The position numbers were made by a program, and so were the translations under genes. 64,000 nt of DNA from Isoetes taiwanensis. Taxonomy: Eukaryota > Streptophyta > Lycopodiopsida > Isoetales > Isoetaceae. Position 1 is the first letter of the stretch, and each line of letters begins with the position of its first letter. The stretch spans positions 541,344-605,343 of the forward strand of contig JAJEKV010000169.1 of the NCBI GenBank assembly GCA_021234155.1, written 5' to 3'. Under the pieces are notes generated by a model. That model had not been told where the DNA came from and did no database searches. It was given only the letters and a program-made list of their open reading frames with translations. This document shows, piece after piece, positions 22,681 to 32,402 of this stretch.

Positions 22681-22747
22681 GTCTCACAGCTCGCGCTTGG
22701 TCAAGAAACTAAACTTTAGTTTTTGAGCGAGGCGCAAGCTGTGAGAC
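22681..22747. repeat. Palindromic hairpin repeat, copy 4
   Basis: GTCTCACAGCTCGCGCTTGG arm and GGCGCAAGCTGTGAGAC arm. Offset from copy 3 is 199 bp, nearly the 190 bp between copies 1 and 2. It ends 195 bp before TATAAATA. Confidence 0.92.
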
Positions 22748-22942
22748 CTCCTACCATTTCTTCACCGGAGCTTGCCAAAATGATCTTCAACCTGTTGTAT
22801 AGCATCTTTCAGTAATCCAGCCATGCTCTAACACTTGAACTAGTCTTCAAATTCCCATTTTGACCTCATTACAGACTACAAACACCCAACCCGAAGAATT
22901 TTCCATGTCCCTCAAAAAATTAGGGTTTTCCTCTTTTGTTTC

Positions 22943-22950
22943 TATAAATA
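22943..22950 (+). promoter_or_regulatory. Putative internal TATA box, module 2
   Basis: TATAAATA after a T/C-rich run. Followed by the second pre-gag coding stretch from about 23060. Confidence 0.45.
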
Positions 22951-23059
22951 AGTCCCTCATTTTACGCGTAGCACCCCACAAGTTTGCTCCTGCTCTCTTA
23001 GCCGATTTTCCAACTCCCTGAGGCGCTCTTGCAACCATTTGCTACTCTTCTTCGCATTG

Positions 23060-24571
23060 AACTCATGGCAACCTCGATTTCCTTGCAGATGGTACAGTAG
23101 CCCAAATACTCATGTTCGCCGAGGTCGACATCGATGAAATTTTCCATGTCTTCCTAAGGAGGTAGATGTCCAAGCAACCTTTGCACGCTAACCCCCAGCC
23201 TTTACGCCAGAGCCCTGTCTCAATTCCAAGCTAGGGTAGAGCCATCTCTAGTGCAGCTCCCACCTTTATGTAGGTTACTTTGTTCCTAGGCAATCCCCCG
23301 CAAGCGACTTTTAGGCGATGTTCCAAACATTGCCAAGTACCTCACAAACAAGGCGCTAGCCAAGACGCCGAGCCAATGGTCCTAATCGTCAATAGGACCA
23401 AATACTTCTTTTCAACACCGCCTTTAGCAATTTTTCTTACCCATCGCGTGTCGAAAACACCGTGGGAGAAACCTCCATTCCCCCATGGACGGGACCCATT
23501 AGCCATAGCAGTAGAACAACGGCTCCTTACGCAATACAACAGAGCGTGAAGGGAAAAGAAGAAGACTCGGAAGAAGAGGAATCGAAGAGGAGGAAGACTA
23601 CGTCAACTCGACCCGGCGGAAGAGCGGCGACAAAGTAAACAAGAGTGGCAAGACTTCAAAGAAGCCGGAAACTCTTAGAATCGCTATTTTGGGCAGGCTA
23701 GGCATTACAAGCCTAGCCCCCATCATTGTCGGCGAAGAATTTTTGCTCCTAAGCGACATCCAAAATCTCCTGAGTGCAGAAAGGGAATATCGACTTTAAG
23801 AGTTGCTGCACCAACTCCCAAGAACGGATCCGATGACTTATCGTCCGAGAACCTCGACTTCCCACTCCAAGTAAGGGAAGCCGACACTTACACGGGAGTC
23901 GACCTCATATCCAAGCCTTCAACAAAGATCGCATTATGGAGGCGCACTCAAAGCCTGCACCAACTACCGACGGAGGAAGAGTTCCTTGCTCTACAGAACA
24001 GATGGGGATTCGCCACGCCGACATCAAACATCTTAACGGCAAAAAGCTTTTCGCAACACCTCCCCGGAGAGAAGAGGCGAAGTTCGACCGTGAGAGCTTC
24101 AAACAACCAGTGGACTACAGGAGCTCACCACGGTGGAGGTTGATGATTTTGGCGCGCACACGAGCTGGATAATCCCGTAGCCGAGGACTCGGCCACGCTA
24201 ACGACCAGTCGCTATGGGTATTACCTTCCCCGCCGATGGATTCAAGAATAGCGGTAATTCACCGCAAATTCACCCCCAGGGGCGAAGAAGGAGTGTCGAT
24301 GCTGATCGCGCTCTCAGGATTTGGCCGGCATGCTCGGCTACCCCTCAACACCGAATATGCCATCCTGGTGAAGAGAGCGGTAGCATTCGATGTTTTCGAC
24401 TTCGCCATACCCCTTACAAAAGGCGTGGAAGATTGGCGGACCGCAGCTATACCTCCCACCGCAGAGTCGAAGACTTGGCGAGAGCTTTGCGTGGTGGATC
24501 TTCAAATAACGTCCTTAGGAACTTGGGTCATTCAAAGGGGAACAGCCTGCGAAGAAGTTCCTAGAGGATAA
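23060..24571 (+). pseudogene. Unrecognised pre-gag coding remnants of element C, module 2
   Basis: Short coding-like pieces in shifting frames: GNLDFLADGTVAQILMFAEV near 23070, KTPWEKPPFPHGRDPLAIAV near 23460, an acidic-basic run (EEDSEEEESKRRK) near 23560, EEFLLLSDIQNLLSAEREY near 23730, and an open frame at 24236-24571. I recognise no domain. The composition (acidic-basic linker between ordered parts) is protein-like, but stops prevent any single product. It could be an extra ORF of the element or captured host sequence. Confidence 0.35.
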
Positions 24572-24789
24572 TCCATCCTACCGGCGTTATCAAGAATAGT
24601 TAGGAATCTTGATACCGGAAGTCTTTTGTAGTAAACATATTATATAATATAAAGATAACTTCTTCTGCATTTTTAAACGTTTTGTTGATATATTTTGTTC
24701 CGCAATTATACCAACAACACATATAATGCAACGTAACAAACAAAACTAACCGCATAAACCATGACCAATTGTGTATGCGTAAGGGAACA

Positions 24790-26000
24790 ATCAAACGGCC
24801 GAGCAAAAACAGAGGCTCCAACAGAGATGAAGAAACTCCCCGACAAACCCTTCAAAGGAACTCTCTTCGGTGGATATGGCCCCATGACACCGTAAGAAGA
24901 GTTGTCGCAGATGCAATGCATGACCTGATAAAGGCCCTACTAGCAGATCAAACATCATCCGCCATTAAACGACGCCTCGAAAAGTCTGGGGAAAGACAAG
25001 AAAAGGAGTAAGAGAAGGAGGTCCCCAGCACGTAGGACCTCTCCAATCAAGTTCAACCCCTGACTCGAGTCCCAAAAGAGGCCGAAGCGCCGGACCGTAG
25101 AGACGGCACGTATGTATCACCAAGGCCCTAGATTACCGTAAGAAGGTGGACTCAAAGACTGGCAATGTTTGGAAAGCCCTGAACTTGAACAGCTTCTCGG
25201 CGCAAACAGATCCGCCTAAGAAGCGAGGCATGGCCGGACCTAAATGAGTGAGTACGTCCGCGAACGCCTTGGTGGCATGAAGGACAAAGACAAAGGCAGG
25301 TGGCGAACAACCCTAACCCGAAGGGGCCGACGATATGGTGGAAGGGCTATGCCAAAGCCCATGGGTTGAGCAGGACGATGCCGATTTAAGAAGTTCTCAA
25401 AAGCTTAAGAAACACTATGTTCCTGAACACAAGTCGAACATGATGCGCCAGCTTTAGAGATTGCGCTAGGGTACAAGACGGTGCGTATACAATCAAGAAT
25501 TCATGAGGCTAAGACTCCAGATGTGCCTAAACCGAAATAAAACACGCAAAAGGAAAGCTACATAGAAGGGTCGAACGAGGAACTCAGAAACTCGTAAGGG
25601 CAATAGACCCCAAAACAAAGAGTCCTGCTGAGTCCAAGGCAATTAGTTTGCAAGGATCGGACCGCAAAAACAAACCGCGATAGAGGCAGCCTTACTATCG
25701 TGATTGTAGGGAAAGCAACAGGAGCTACAAATTTAGGGCAGCTACCAAGCCCAAAGAAAGCCCCCATATAATAGCAAACTGTGGGGAAACAAAGAAAGAA
25801 AGCGTGTCCTTCAAGGACAAACAGAAGGATCCAACTACCGAAAGCAAAGACGGGTCCTTCTTGGCAGCGGCGCCCAAGAAGAAAAGGCAGGAATGCATGG
25901 AGAAGCGTACTGCTTTTAGATGTTTCCAGCCGGGCCACCGCGAACAAATGAACCGCCCATTTGTTATGAGAGCCCGCCTAGCAGAGTTGGGCGGATGGGA
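24790..26000 (+). pseudogene. Element C gag with zinc-knuckle remnant
   Basis: The capsid block near 25403-25530 reads LKKHYVPEHKSNMMRQL, then RLR, GTR and YNQEFMRLRLQM, the conserved Retrotrans_gag pattern, with two in-frame stops (TAG at CAG- or GAG-like positions). TIWWKGYAKAHG precedes it near 25330. Near 25915-25960 FRCFQPGHREQMNRPF looks like a degenerate CCHC knuckle: one Cys and the Gly-His pair survive. The product would form particles and bind RNA. It is decayed beyond translation. Confidence 0.65.
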
Positions 26001-26119
26001 CACCCCGCCGACGAGGACGGGCGGGAAGCACGCCGACACATTCAGGGTGAGTGCCACATCTTCTTCGCTATAGATACGTAACGTGCAGAGACCCGCGATA
26101 AGGTAATCACCACAAGAGG

Positions 26120-26600
26120 GAAGGCAAAGGCCAAGTCCTTCATAGTCTTGATAGACTCGAAGTAGCCATAACTTCAAGATCCCCGAGAATGGTTGAAATG
26201 TTGAAATTGAAAACCACTAAAGTCCAAACCAAGGCCCGTGATCTTGGCAAGCGGGCAAGAAGACATACAAATTGAAGAGAATCAACTTCGACATTGACTT
26301 GCCGTGGATTAATATCCGATGGGGGGGGCGAAGTAATGGGCATTGGCAAATACGACTTGATCGTTGGAATGGAGTACCTTGTCCAGCAGGGCCATCATAG
26401 ATTGTGGAAAGCGGAAGGTGACCTTCCCAACGCCCGACCCAAAGCCATTGAGATCACATGTAAAGAAGTTACCCCATCATGCAATGTATGTCCTGTTAAG
26501 AAGCTGCTCAAATCTATAAGGAGCGAGAAAGTAGCATACATCTTCAAGCTCGAGGTTGAGGAACCCGAAGCCGGAAGAAAGCAAGGAAGACAAGGGGCTC
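26120..26600 (+). pseudogene. Element C aspartic protease remnant
   Basis: KSFIVLIDS near 26135-26160 aligns with the active-site block (I/V-L-I-D-S-G) and then hits a stop. The later YDLIVGMEYLVQQGHH near 26350 matches the conserved I-L-G-M-D-W-L element of gypsy proteases, and KVAYIFKLEVEEPEA follows. It lies between gag and RT, as expected. Confidence 0.65.
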
Positions 26601-26739
26601 GACAAGTTACCCAAGCCAATCGCCAACTTGATTACGGAGTTCCACGATCTCTTCCGGATGAGATCGAAGCTTCCTCCTTGCTGGGGAGTAGAGTGTGAAA
26701 TAGCACTTTCGAACCAGGGACCAAGCCGACGAGCAAGGC

Positions 26740-27340
26740 CCCATATAGAATGACCACACATGAACTCACCCCGGAGCTAAAGAAGCAGCTACAAGAATTG
26801 CTCGATCTAGGCTTTATCGTGCCCAATGTCTCACCATTTGGGGCACCCATCCTCTTTGTCAAGAAGAAGGATGGAAGCTTGAGGATGTGCATAGATTACA
26901 GCACAATTGAACAAACACACCATCAAGAACAAGTACACGCGACTCCCCTCTGTCGACGACTTTGATGGATCAACTCCAGGGGCAAGGGTCTTCCAAGATG
27001 GACCTAAGATCGCTATCACCGACAGAATAAAGGAAGAGGACATCCACAAAACGGCTTTCAGACCCAGATATGGGCATTATGAATTCACCGTAATGCCATT
27101 TGGGCTATCCAATGTTCTACCTACGCTCATGAGACTCATGAACGACATCTTCGAGAGAATATTTGGACACCTTTGTGATAGTATTCTTCACGACATTCTC
27201 GTGTACGATGAAATCCATTGAAGAGCATGCTCAAAGACGCCAAAAAGGGTGCTCGAGAAGTTAAGGAGGCATCAATTGGCGCCAAGTTGTCGGGCGTCAC
27301 TGCAAATAAAAGGTGGAATACCTCGGCCATGTGATTTCAG
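26740..27340 (+). pseudogene. Element C reverse transcriptase, frameshifted
   Basis: Typical gypsy RT blocks: [40 protein letters not shown] (26830-26905), [10 protein letters not shown], then KEEDIHKTAFR and RYGHYEFTVMPFGLSN (27030-27110), and LMNDIFERIFGHL. The catalytic DD box reads SILHDILVYD near 27180-27210, where one Asp is changed to His, so this copy would be inactive. YLGHVISAYGIS follows near 27315. Several frame changes. Confidence 0.85.
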
Positions 27341-27529
27341 CGTATGGAATCTCGACATTGCACTCCGCCAAGATTGAAGCAGCCATCCAATGGCCGCCAA
27401 GCATCAAAGAACGCCCACGAGGTCAGGTTTCCTTTGGCCTAGCAGTATACTACAGAAGTTCGGGCCAGAAGAACTTCAAAAAGATAGCAGCCCAATCGAC
27501 GGACCCCGACAAAGACCTGAGAAAGTAAA

Positions 27530-27990
27530 AATTGGGCCGACCATTGGCTCAAGAAAGCCCAAGGATTTGAGTTGTTGAAGGAAGCTTTGACAACCGCCCC
27601 CGCCTTGACCCCGCCGCACCCGAAAGGACAAGTTGGTGGCTTACGACGCGAAGCAAGATAGCCACAAAAAGCGGTCGATGCAAGAAGAGCTGGTAATAGC
27701 ATTTAATTGGCGGAAAATGAACGACGCCGAAACGCTGCACCCGACGCGATGATCAAGAGCCGCTAGCCAGCTGTCGGCATTGAGAATCTGAGGCATTACC
27801 TCTTAGGGAGGAAGTTTCAGCTTGACACCGGATCACCGTGAGCCTCCAAAGACGATTCACACAACCACATCTCAATCTAAGGCGTAGAAGGTGGATGGAG
27901 TTTCTCAAGAGTACCTATTTTGAGATAGTCTACAAGCCCGAAGCTTAATGTGGTAGCAGATGCGCTTTCAAGGCATCCACCGACAACCGC
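27530..27990 (+). pseudogene. Element C RNase H remnant
   Basis: FELLKEALTTAPALTPP near 27570 is the usual RT-RNase H junction. ENLRHYLLGRKFQL near 27785 and NVVADALSRHPPTT near 27945 are the conserved C-terminal RNase H blocks of gypsy elements. Frame breaks separate them. Confidence 0.75.
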
Positions 27991-28169
27991 GGTGCACCGC
28001 AACGCACCTCGACGCCTCTTCCGATTTCGGGAAAAAGATAGAAGAAACTCGCCAACGTGATGTCGACTTCAAGGAAGTATGGGCAAGCCCGCGGTAAGGA
28101 GGCTAGAACGGATAAGGAGAGGGAAGCCTTCAAAAACTTTTAAGAAGGAAGGTAACCTCCTATACCATA

Positions 28170-29290
28170 AGAACAAGTTGCGCGCGGCCTAATCATCCGG
28201 AGTAAGGAAGCGATCCTCCACGACACCCACAACAGCCCAATAGCTGGCCACGCAGATTTATGAAGACATATTTGTGTCGCGAGCCTACTATTGGCCGGAA
28301 TGAAGAAGCAAATAGCCCGCTACATCAAGGAATGTCACCTATGCCAAAGAAACAAAGGCGTAACAACTCAATACCGTGGGAATTAGAACCATTAGCCGCC
28401 CCAAACGCTAAGTGGGAAGTAGTCGCATGGACTTTATAACAGATCGCCGAGGATGGTAAGAGGCAAGGATGCCTTAATGGCCGCGGGTCGACGTTGTCGA
28501 AAATGGCACATTTTGTGCCTTTGCGCAGACCACCTATTACGCCTATGGACACGGCAAAAGCTCTTCACCAAAGAGATCTTCGTGACTCCATGGCATGCCA
28601 AGGGAAATCATCTCCCACCAAGATCCGGGTTCATCGGTGCTTTCCGCGGGATCTCTTCACAACGATTGGAACAAAATTATCCATGAGCACGGCCTATCAT
28701 CCTCGACGGACGGGCAAACAGAAAGCGTCAACGTAATATTGGAAGACATGTCCAAACTACGCCCTGAACAAGCAAGGTATGTGGGAGGAATTTATTCACT
28801 TGGTGGAATTTGCATACAATAGCACCAAGCAAGAATCATCCCAAATGTCCCCGTTCATGATCAACTACGGCTACCAATGCCTAACTCCGCATTACTTGGC
28901 ACAATCCCGCGTCAAAAGTAGAAGTCTCTCAACAAATGTTGAGCGACATGCGCTACTAGAAGAAGTGCGGGGATACCTCCCAGCAAAGAAGAAGTCGCCA
29001 AAAGAGCATCACGAATGCCATCGAACAACCCGTGGAATTCAAAGTTGGCGACAATGTGTGGCTCAAGATCAAGGTAAAGCAGGCGAAGCTCCGCATCGGA
29101 AATTGCAAGAAGCTTGCTCCAAGGTGGGCTGGACCATTCAAAATAGTCAAGAGAGTGGGTAACCAATCCTACGCACTAGACTTACCAAAGACACTTAAAG
29201 ATACACAAAAGTCTTCCACGGAGTCCGGCAAGAAGCATACCCCAATCCGTAAGAAGTTTTGGACACTCCAACTATGTTGGAAATGACGTA
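28170..29290 (+). pseudogene. Element C integrase with GPY/F module, frameshifted
   Basis: The zinc-binding domain reads HDTHNSPIAGH near 28220 and YIKECHLCQRNKG near 28325, giving the HHCC set. The catalytic core is broken; a late part reads STAYHPRRTGKQK, where the family has a Gln-Thr-Asp-Gly box followed by the catalytic Glu, near 28690-28740. After LVEFAYNSTKQESSQMSPF (28800), the C-terminal domain reads VGDNVWLKIKV and LAPRWAGPFKIVKRVG (29040-29160). Confidence 0.82.
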
Positions 29291-29319
29291 AGAACGCTTA
29301 GAAATAGTTCCGTAGCTAA

Positions 29320-29520
29320 TTCTTGATAAAGCATTCAAGAAAACAAGGAGATCGGAGTTTCTCCAATACTTAGTCAAGGGAAACACTTGCCGCTGGAAGA
29401 CGCCGACATGGGTACTCAAAAGAGATCCGGAAAACAAGCACCCACGCTTTATGGAGCAATGGGACGCAAGGTCATCTCCGAAGAAATCAGCCTCGTACAT
29501 GTCGATTCGAGTAGATTAAT
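29320..29520 (+). pseudogene. Chromodomain-like tail of element C
   Basis: In one frame after the integrase: ILDKAFKKTRRSEFLQYLV, then KGN, W and TPTWV. This resembles ILDKRxxKxRxxxxxEYLVKWKG...ATWE of chromoviral chromodomains, which bind modified histones and direct insertion. The middle WKG is changed, so binding is doubtful. The call rests on motif spacing only. Confidence 0.55.
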
Positions 29521-29539
29521 AGCTTGTTTAGTATAATCT

Positions 29540-29574
29540 ACGCATGCAACCTATGAGGTTAAGGTTGCATGCGT
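29540..29574 (+). other. Perfect 13-bp stem-loop after the coding end of element C
   Basis: ACGCATGCAACCT and AGGTTGCATGCGT form a perfect 13-bp stem around the 9-base loop ATGAGGTTA, just past the chromodomain-like frame. It may be an RNA structure near the end of the coding part. The rest of 29575-30300 shows no coding sequence. Confidence 0.6.
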
Positions 29575-30300
29575 TGTTGCCGATGATGAGATTACCACGG
29601 TGATCTCTAGGACGTGGTGTAATGTCAATGTAGGCATGACCGCGGTTTCGCTTGGAAAGTCTACTTCTGTCCCACGGAAGTAGACGACCTCGAGAGAAAG
29701 GAGGTCATTGAGGAATGCATTGATAAGAAAAGCACCTCTAGCCCCATATATGCTTTGATAGGAGGAATCTGGCCTTCACGCCCCATATACGGGAAGGACC
29801 TATCCGCCACGCTGGGCAACTAAGGTGTAGGCATGAGCGGCATATAGGCATATAGGCGCTGTCTCCACGGCCATAATGGAAGATTCACCCTCTTCCTACG
29901 CCGGGAGATTAGCCATGCATCCATGTAGATAGGTGGGGTGGTCACCATATAACCAAAAATTTTATTAATAATTATGGTACTAACGTAGTGTTGACCTGCA
30001 GGCCAATAGAGCGCTCCGGAGGGCCACGAGGTCGAACTACGAAGACTTGCAACACAATTTTGTTATAATGTGTTGCAAGGAATAAAGAGTACCTCAAGCA
30101 ATAATTGTATATATAATGATAGACTGAAACTTTAGGAGTTATTGTTATAATGACATAAGTGATAACTATTGAATTGAATAATAGTATAATAATGTTCTAT
30201 AAATATTAACTTGAGGAGTATATGGTATGCATCAGGTTGATTGCAGGTTAAGAAGATCCCAAGGCGGGGAGACCAAAGATGCTGCGGATAGCATCAATTC

Positions 30301-30313
30301 AAGGTGGGGAGAA
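30301..30313 (+). promoter_or_regulatory. Polypurine tract of element C
   Basis: AAGGTGGGGAGAA directly before the TGTGACGCTCC start of the 3' LTR, the usual gypsy AAGGTGGGGA-type tract. Confidence 0.88.
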
Positions 30314-31818
30314 TGTGACGCTCCAAAGACGATATACTCTGGCCTCGGACGATACCGTGACAGGCCGCGCCGTACCGCGCCGTCGGTCGACGGTATGACG
30401 CCCGACGAATACTCAAGCAAGGGACGCCCTAGGGGCAACTTGCAATGGTGCGCCACACTTTAGCAATGCGCCAAGACCTTTAGACCTTTTAAACCCTTAA
30501 AGGTAGACAAAGGGTCATGGGAACCCTAAACCTAACCGATAGCCTACATAAGGCACCAAACCCTAACATTCCTTTTTTTCGCCCACGGACCTTCTTCGAG
30601 TCTCGATTCGCTACCGAGGAGTCAATTCCAACTCGCACGATCTGCCAAAGACGCCCCCAGCCTTGTCGATCATCCTTCCAATTACATCCCCGAAAAGTGT
30701 AATGCAGACATGGACGCCGATCAAGAGGAGTGAACCAGGGATCGTATTTGGTCGATTGAATAGCTTAAACCTCATTCCAAAATTCTTCAACTAGTAGGGT
30801 TAGCCTATTAAATCGCCTTTTAGTAGCCCAAATGCACCACGAGATTGACTCTAACTAAAGAATTGACTCTATGTATTAGATTAGTTCTTATTATTTATGA
30901 TCATATGATGGATGGTTGTATTCTGTGGACTCATTGTATTGGGAAGGGTGGGTAGAGACTTAAAAGCTTAGTAGATGATGCTCCTAGCTAGTCCCTCTTA
31001 GTGCATTACTAGAATTCGCCTGTGTACAAGAGCCCCACCCCAAGTTGGGGTGAAGGGACTAGGCCCGCTTATAACGAGGTTCGTGTCCCGACCCTTGATC
31101 GATCCCTCCGGGTGTGTAAGGCCTACCGGGATCGAAAGTGACTAGGTCTAATGGCTTGCCACCGAGTGTGGGCATGGCATGGGCTCGACACCCGTGAGGT
31201 GGGGTTCACCTTCCATTGGGTTAAGTCAATAAGGGCAAAGGCCCTCTAGTCACCTTGGGTCAAGATGTAGATCTCGGGTGGGAGTGATCCCCCGCCCCAT
31301 CGGGCCCAGGGAGATGTAACCCGGGAGTAGCCCCTTTGGCTATGCACCCCGGCCGGATCGAGTCCCAACACTTTTCAACCCACTCGCAAAGTGTGCACAG
31401 GAGGGGCGATGGAGTGGACAACCCAATGCCATGTTCTTATGCCAGCCCAATCCATTGTCATGATTACGTACCCGCGACTGAACTCCTGGAGACCAAGCTT
31501 GTCACCATTCCCCCGAGTCCGAGCCTTGGGTAGGAACTTCCTTGTATTGTGCTGATCTTTGTCTATGCAGATGTTGATGTGCCACCCTTCGAGGTGGATA
31601 TATGATGTTATGTTACCGACGCGTGTATGTTTACGCTTCGCAGCTAGGTAGGCCCCGAGAGGAGGCGGGGTAAAATGACCCTTCACTCTTCCCACCGTGG
31701 ACTCTAGGCGGTCCACAAGATATGTGGAGGGCCCCCAGACGATTGTGGAGCTGGTGCGAGGATGAACTCCTCGTTTGTATACCGATGCGGGCATCGTATA
31801 CGAGTAGGGGACGTCACA
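30314..31818 (+). repeat. 3' LTR of element C
   Basis: Starts TGTGACGCTCC and ends GGGGACGTCACA, 1,505 bp, and is followed by the target duplication. Homologous along its whole length to 18896-20394. Confidence 0.93.
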
Positions 31819-31822
31819 TGAC
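31818..31822. repeat. Target-site duplication of element C, right copy (ATGAC)
   Basis: The first A is shared with the LTR terminal A, so the duplication is 4 or 5 bp. It pairs with 18891-18895. Confidence 0.85.
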
Positions 31823-32397
31823 CAGAATATAGCGGGCACGGGTGTGCCGCGCCGGTGGGTCCATGGGTCCCACAAAATCCATTCCCCATTTGCTGAAGGG
31901 GGTGTGGCGTGGCGACGGCGTCAACGGAAGAGCCGCCACGGGCGTGGCTTTCCACACGCGGCGGCACGCGTCACACGCGTCGCGAGCATAAGCGTGGGCA
32001 TCTTTGAAGAGCTGGGCCAAAAATATCCGGCAAAAGAATTTTGGCGTCGTCGTAAACGTCATCTGAAATGACCACCACCAAGCCTATCGTGGGCTTGTCG
32101 AACAATATTGGGCACCTCGTGAGGGAGGACACAACGACGGAGGACCATGTCTTTGCCTCGTTTGTACAAATGGCCTGCAACCATGGTGTAGTCGCGGACC
32201 TCACGGAGAAATTGACGACGGCGTGAGCGAAGCTTTTCTGGAGAGAGCGTCGGATCTTCTGGAGGAAGAGCACCAGTGAGAAGATATTGCTGAAAATGAT
32301 GAAACCAATGGGGCGTGGCCGTGACCAGGAATAATTGAGCGTCTGGAAAGGCATCCGAAACACCCGTGGAAGGATCATCCGTGTGGATGCGTGAAAG
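31823..32397 (-). pseudogene. Element B integrase, N-terminal part (between insertions D and C)
   Basis: Starts right after the D site with LSRIHTDDPSTGVSDAF (continuing VVPDY from the RNase H end). Then LRRCVLPHEV, AHDRLGGGHF and DACDACRRVWKATPV, the HHCC zinc-binding domain. FSKWGMDFVGPMDPP holds the first catalytic Asp, and RYILVM ends at the C site. The 125-codon frame 32436-32059 is open; one frameshift near 32060 precedes the next block. It rejoins 18890-18050 when C is removed. Confidence 0.88.
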
Positions 32398-32402
32398 GTA
32401 AT
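32398..32402. repeat. Target-site duplication of element D, left copy (GTAAT)
   Basis: GTAAT before TGTGACGAGCC, matching 35165-35169. Removing D and one copy gives KSHVVPDYLSRI, an intact RNase H-integrase junction in B. Confidence 0.92.

Larger units (their letters stand above)
18896..31818 (+). mobile_element. Element C: chromovirus-like Ty3/gypsy retrotransposon nested in B integrase
   Basis: A 12.9-kb element in opposite orientation to its host B. Order: 5' LTR 18896-20394, tRNA-Met primer site 20396-20408, a long pre-gag region with hairpins and unrecognised ORFs (20409-24780), gag (about 24790-26000), protease, RT, RNase H, integrase with GPY/F (to about 29290), a chromodomain-like segment (about 29320-29520), non-coding stretch, polypurine tract 30301-30313, 3' LTR 30314-31818. 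RT before integrase plus a chromodomain-like tail makes it a chromovirus; the sub-lineage is not assigned. Every gene carries stops or frameshifts. Confidence 0.92.
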
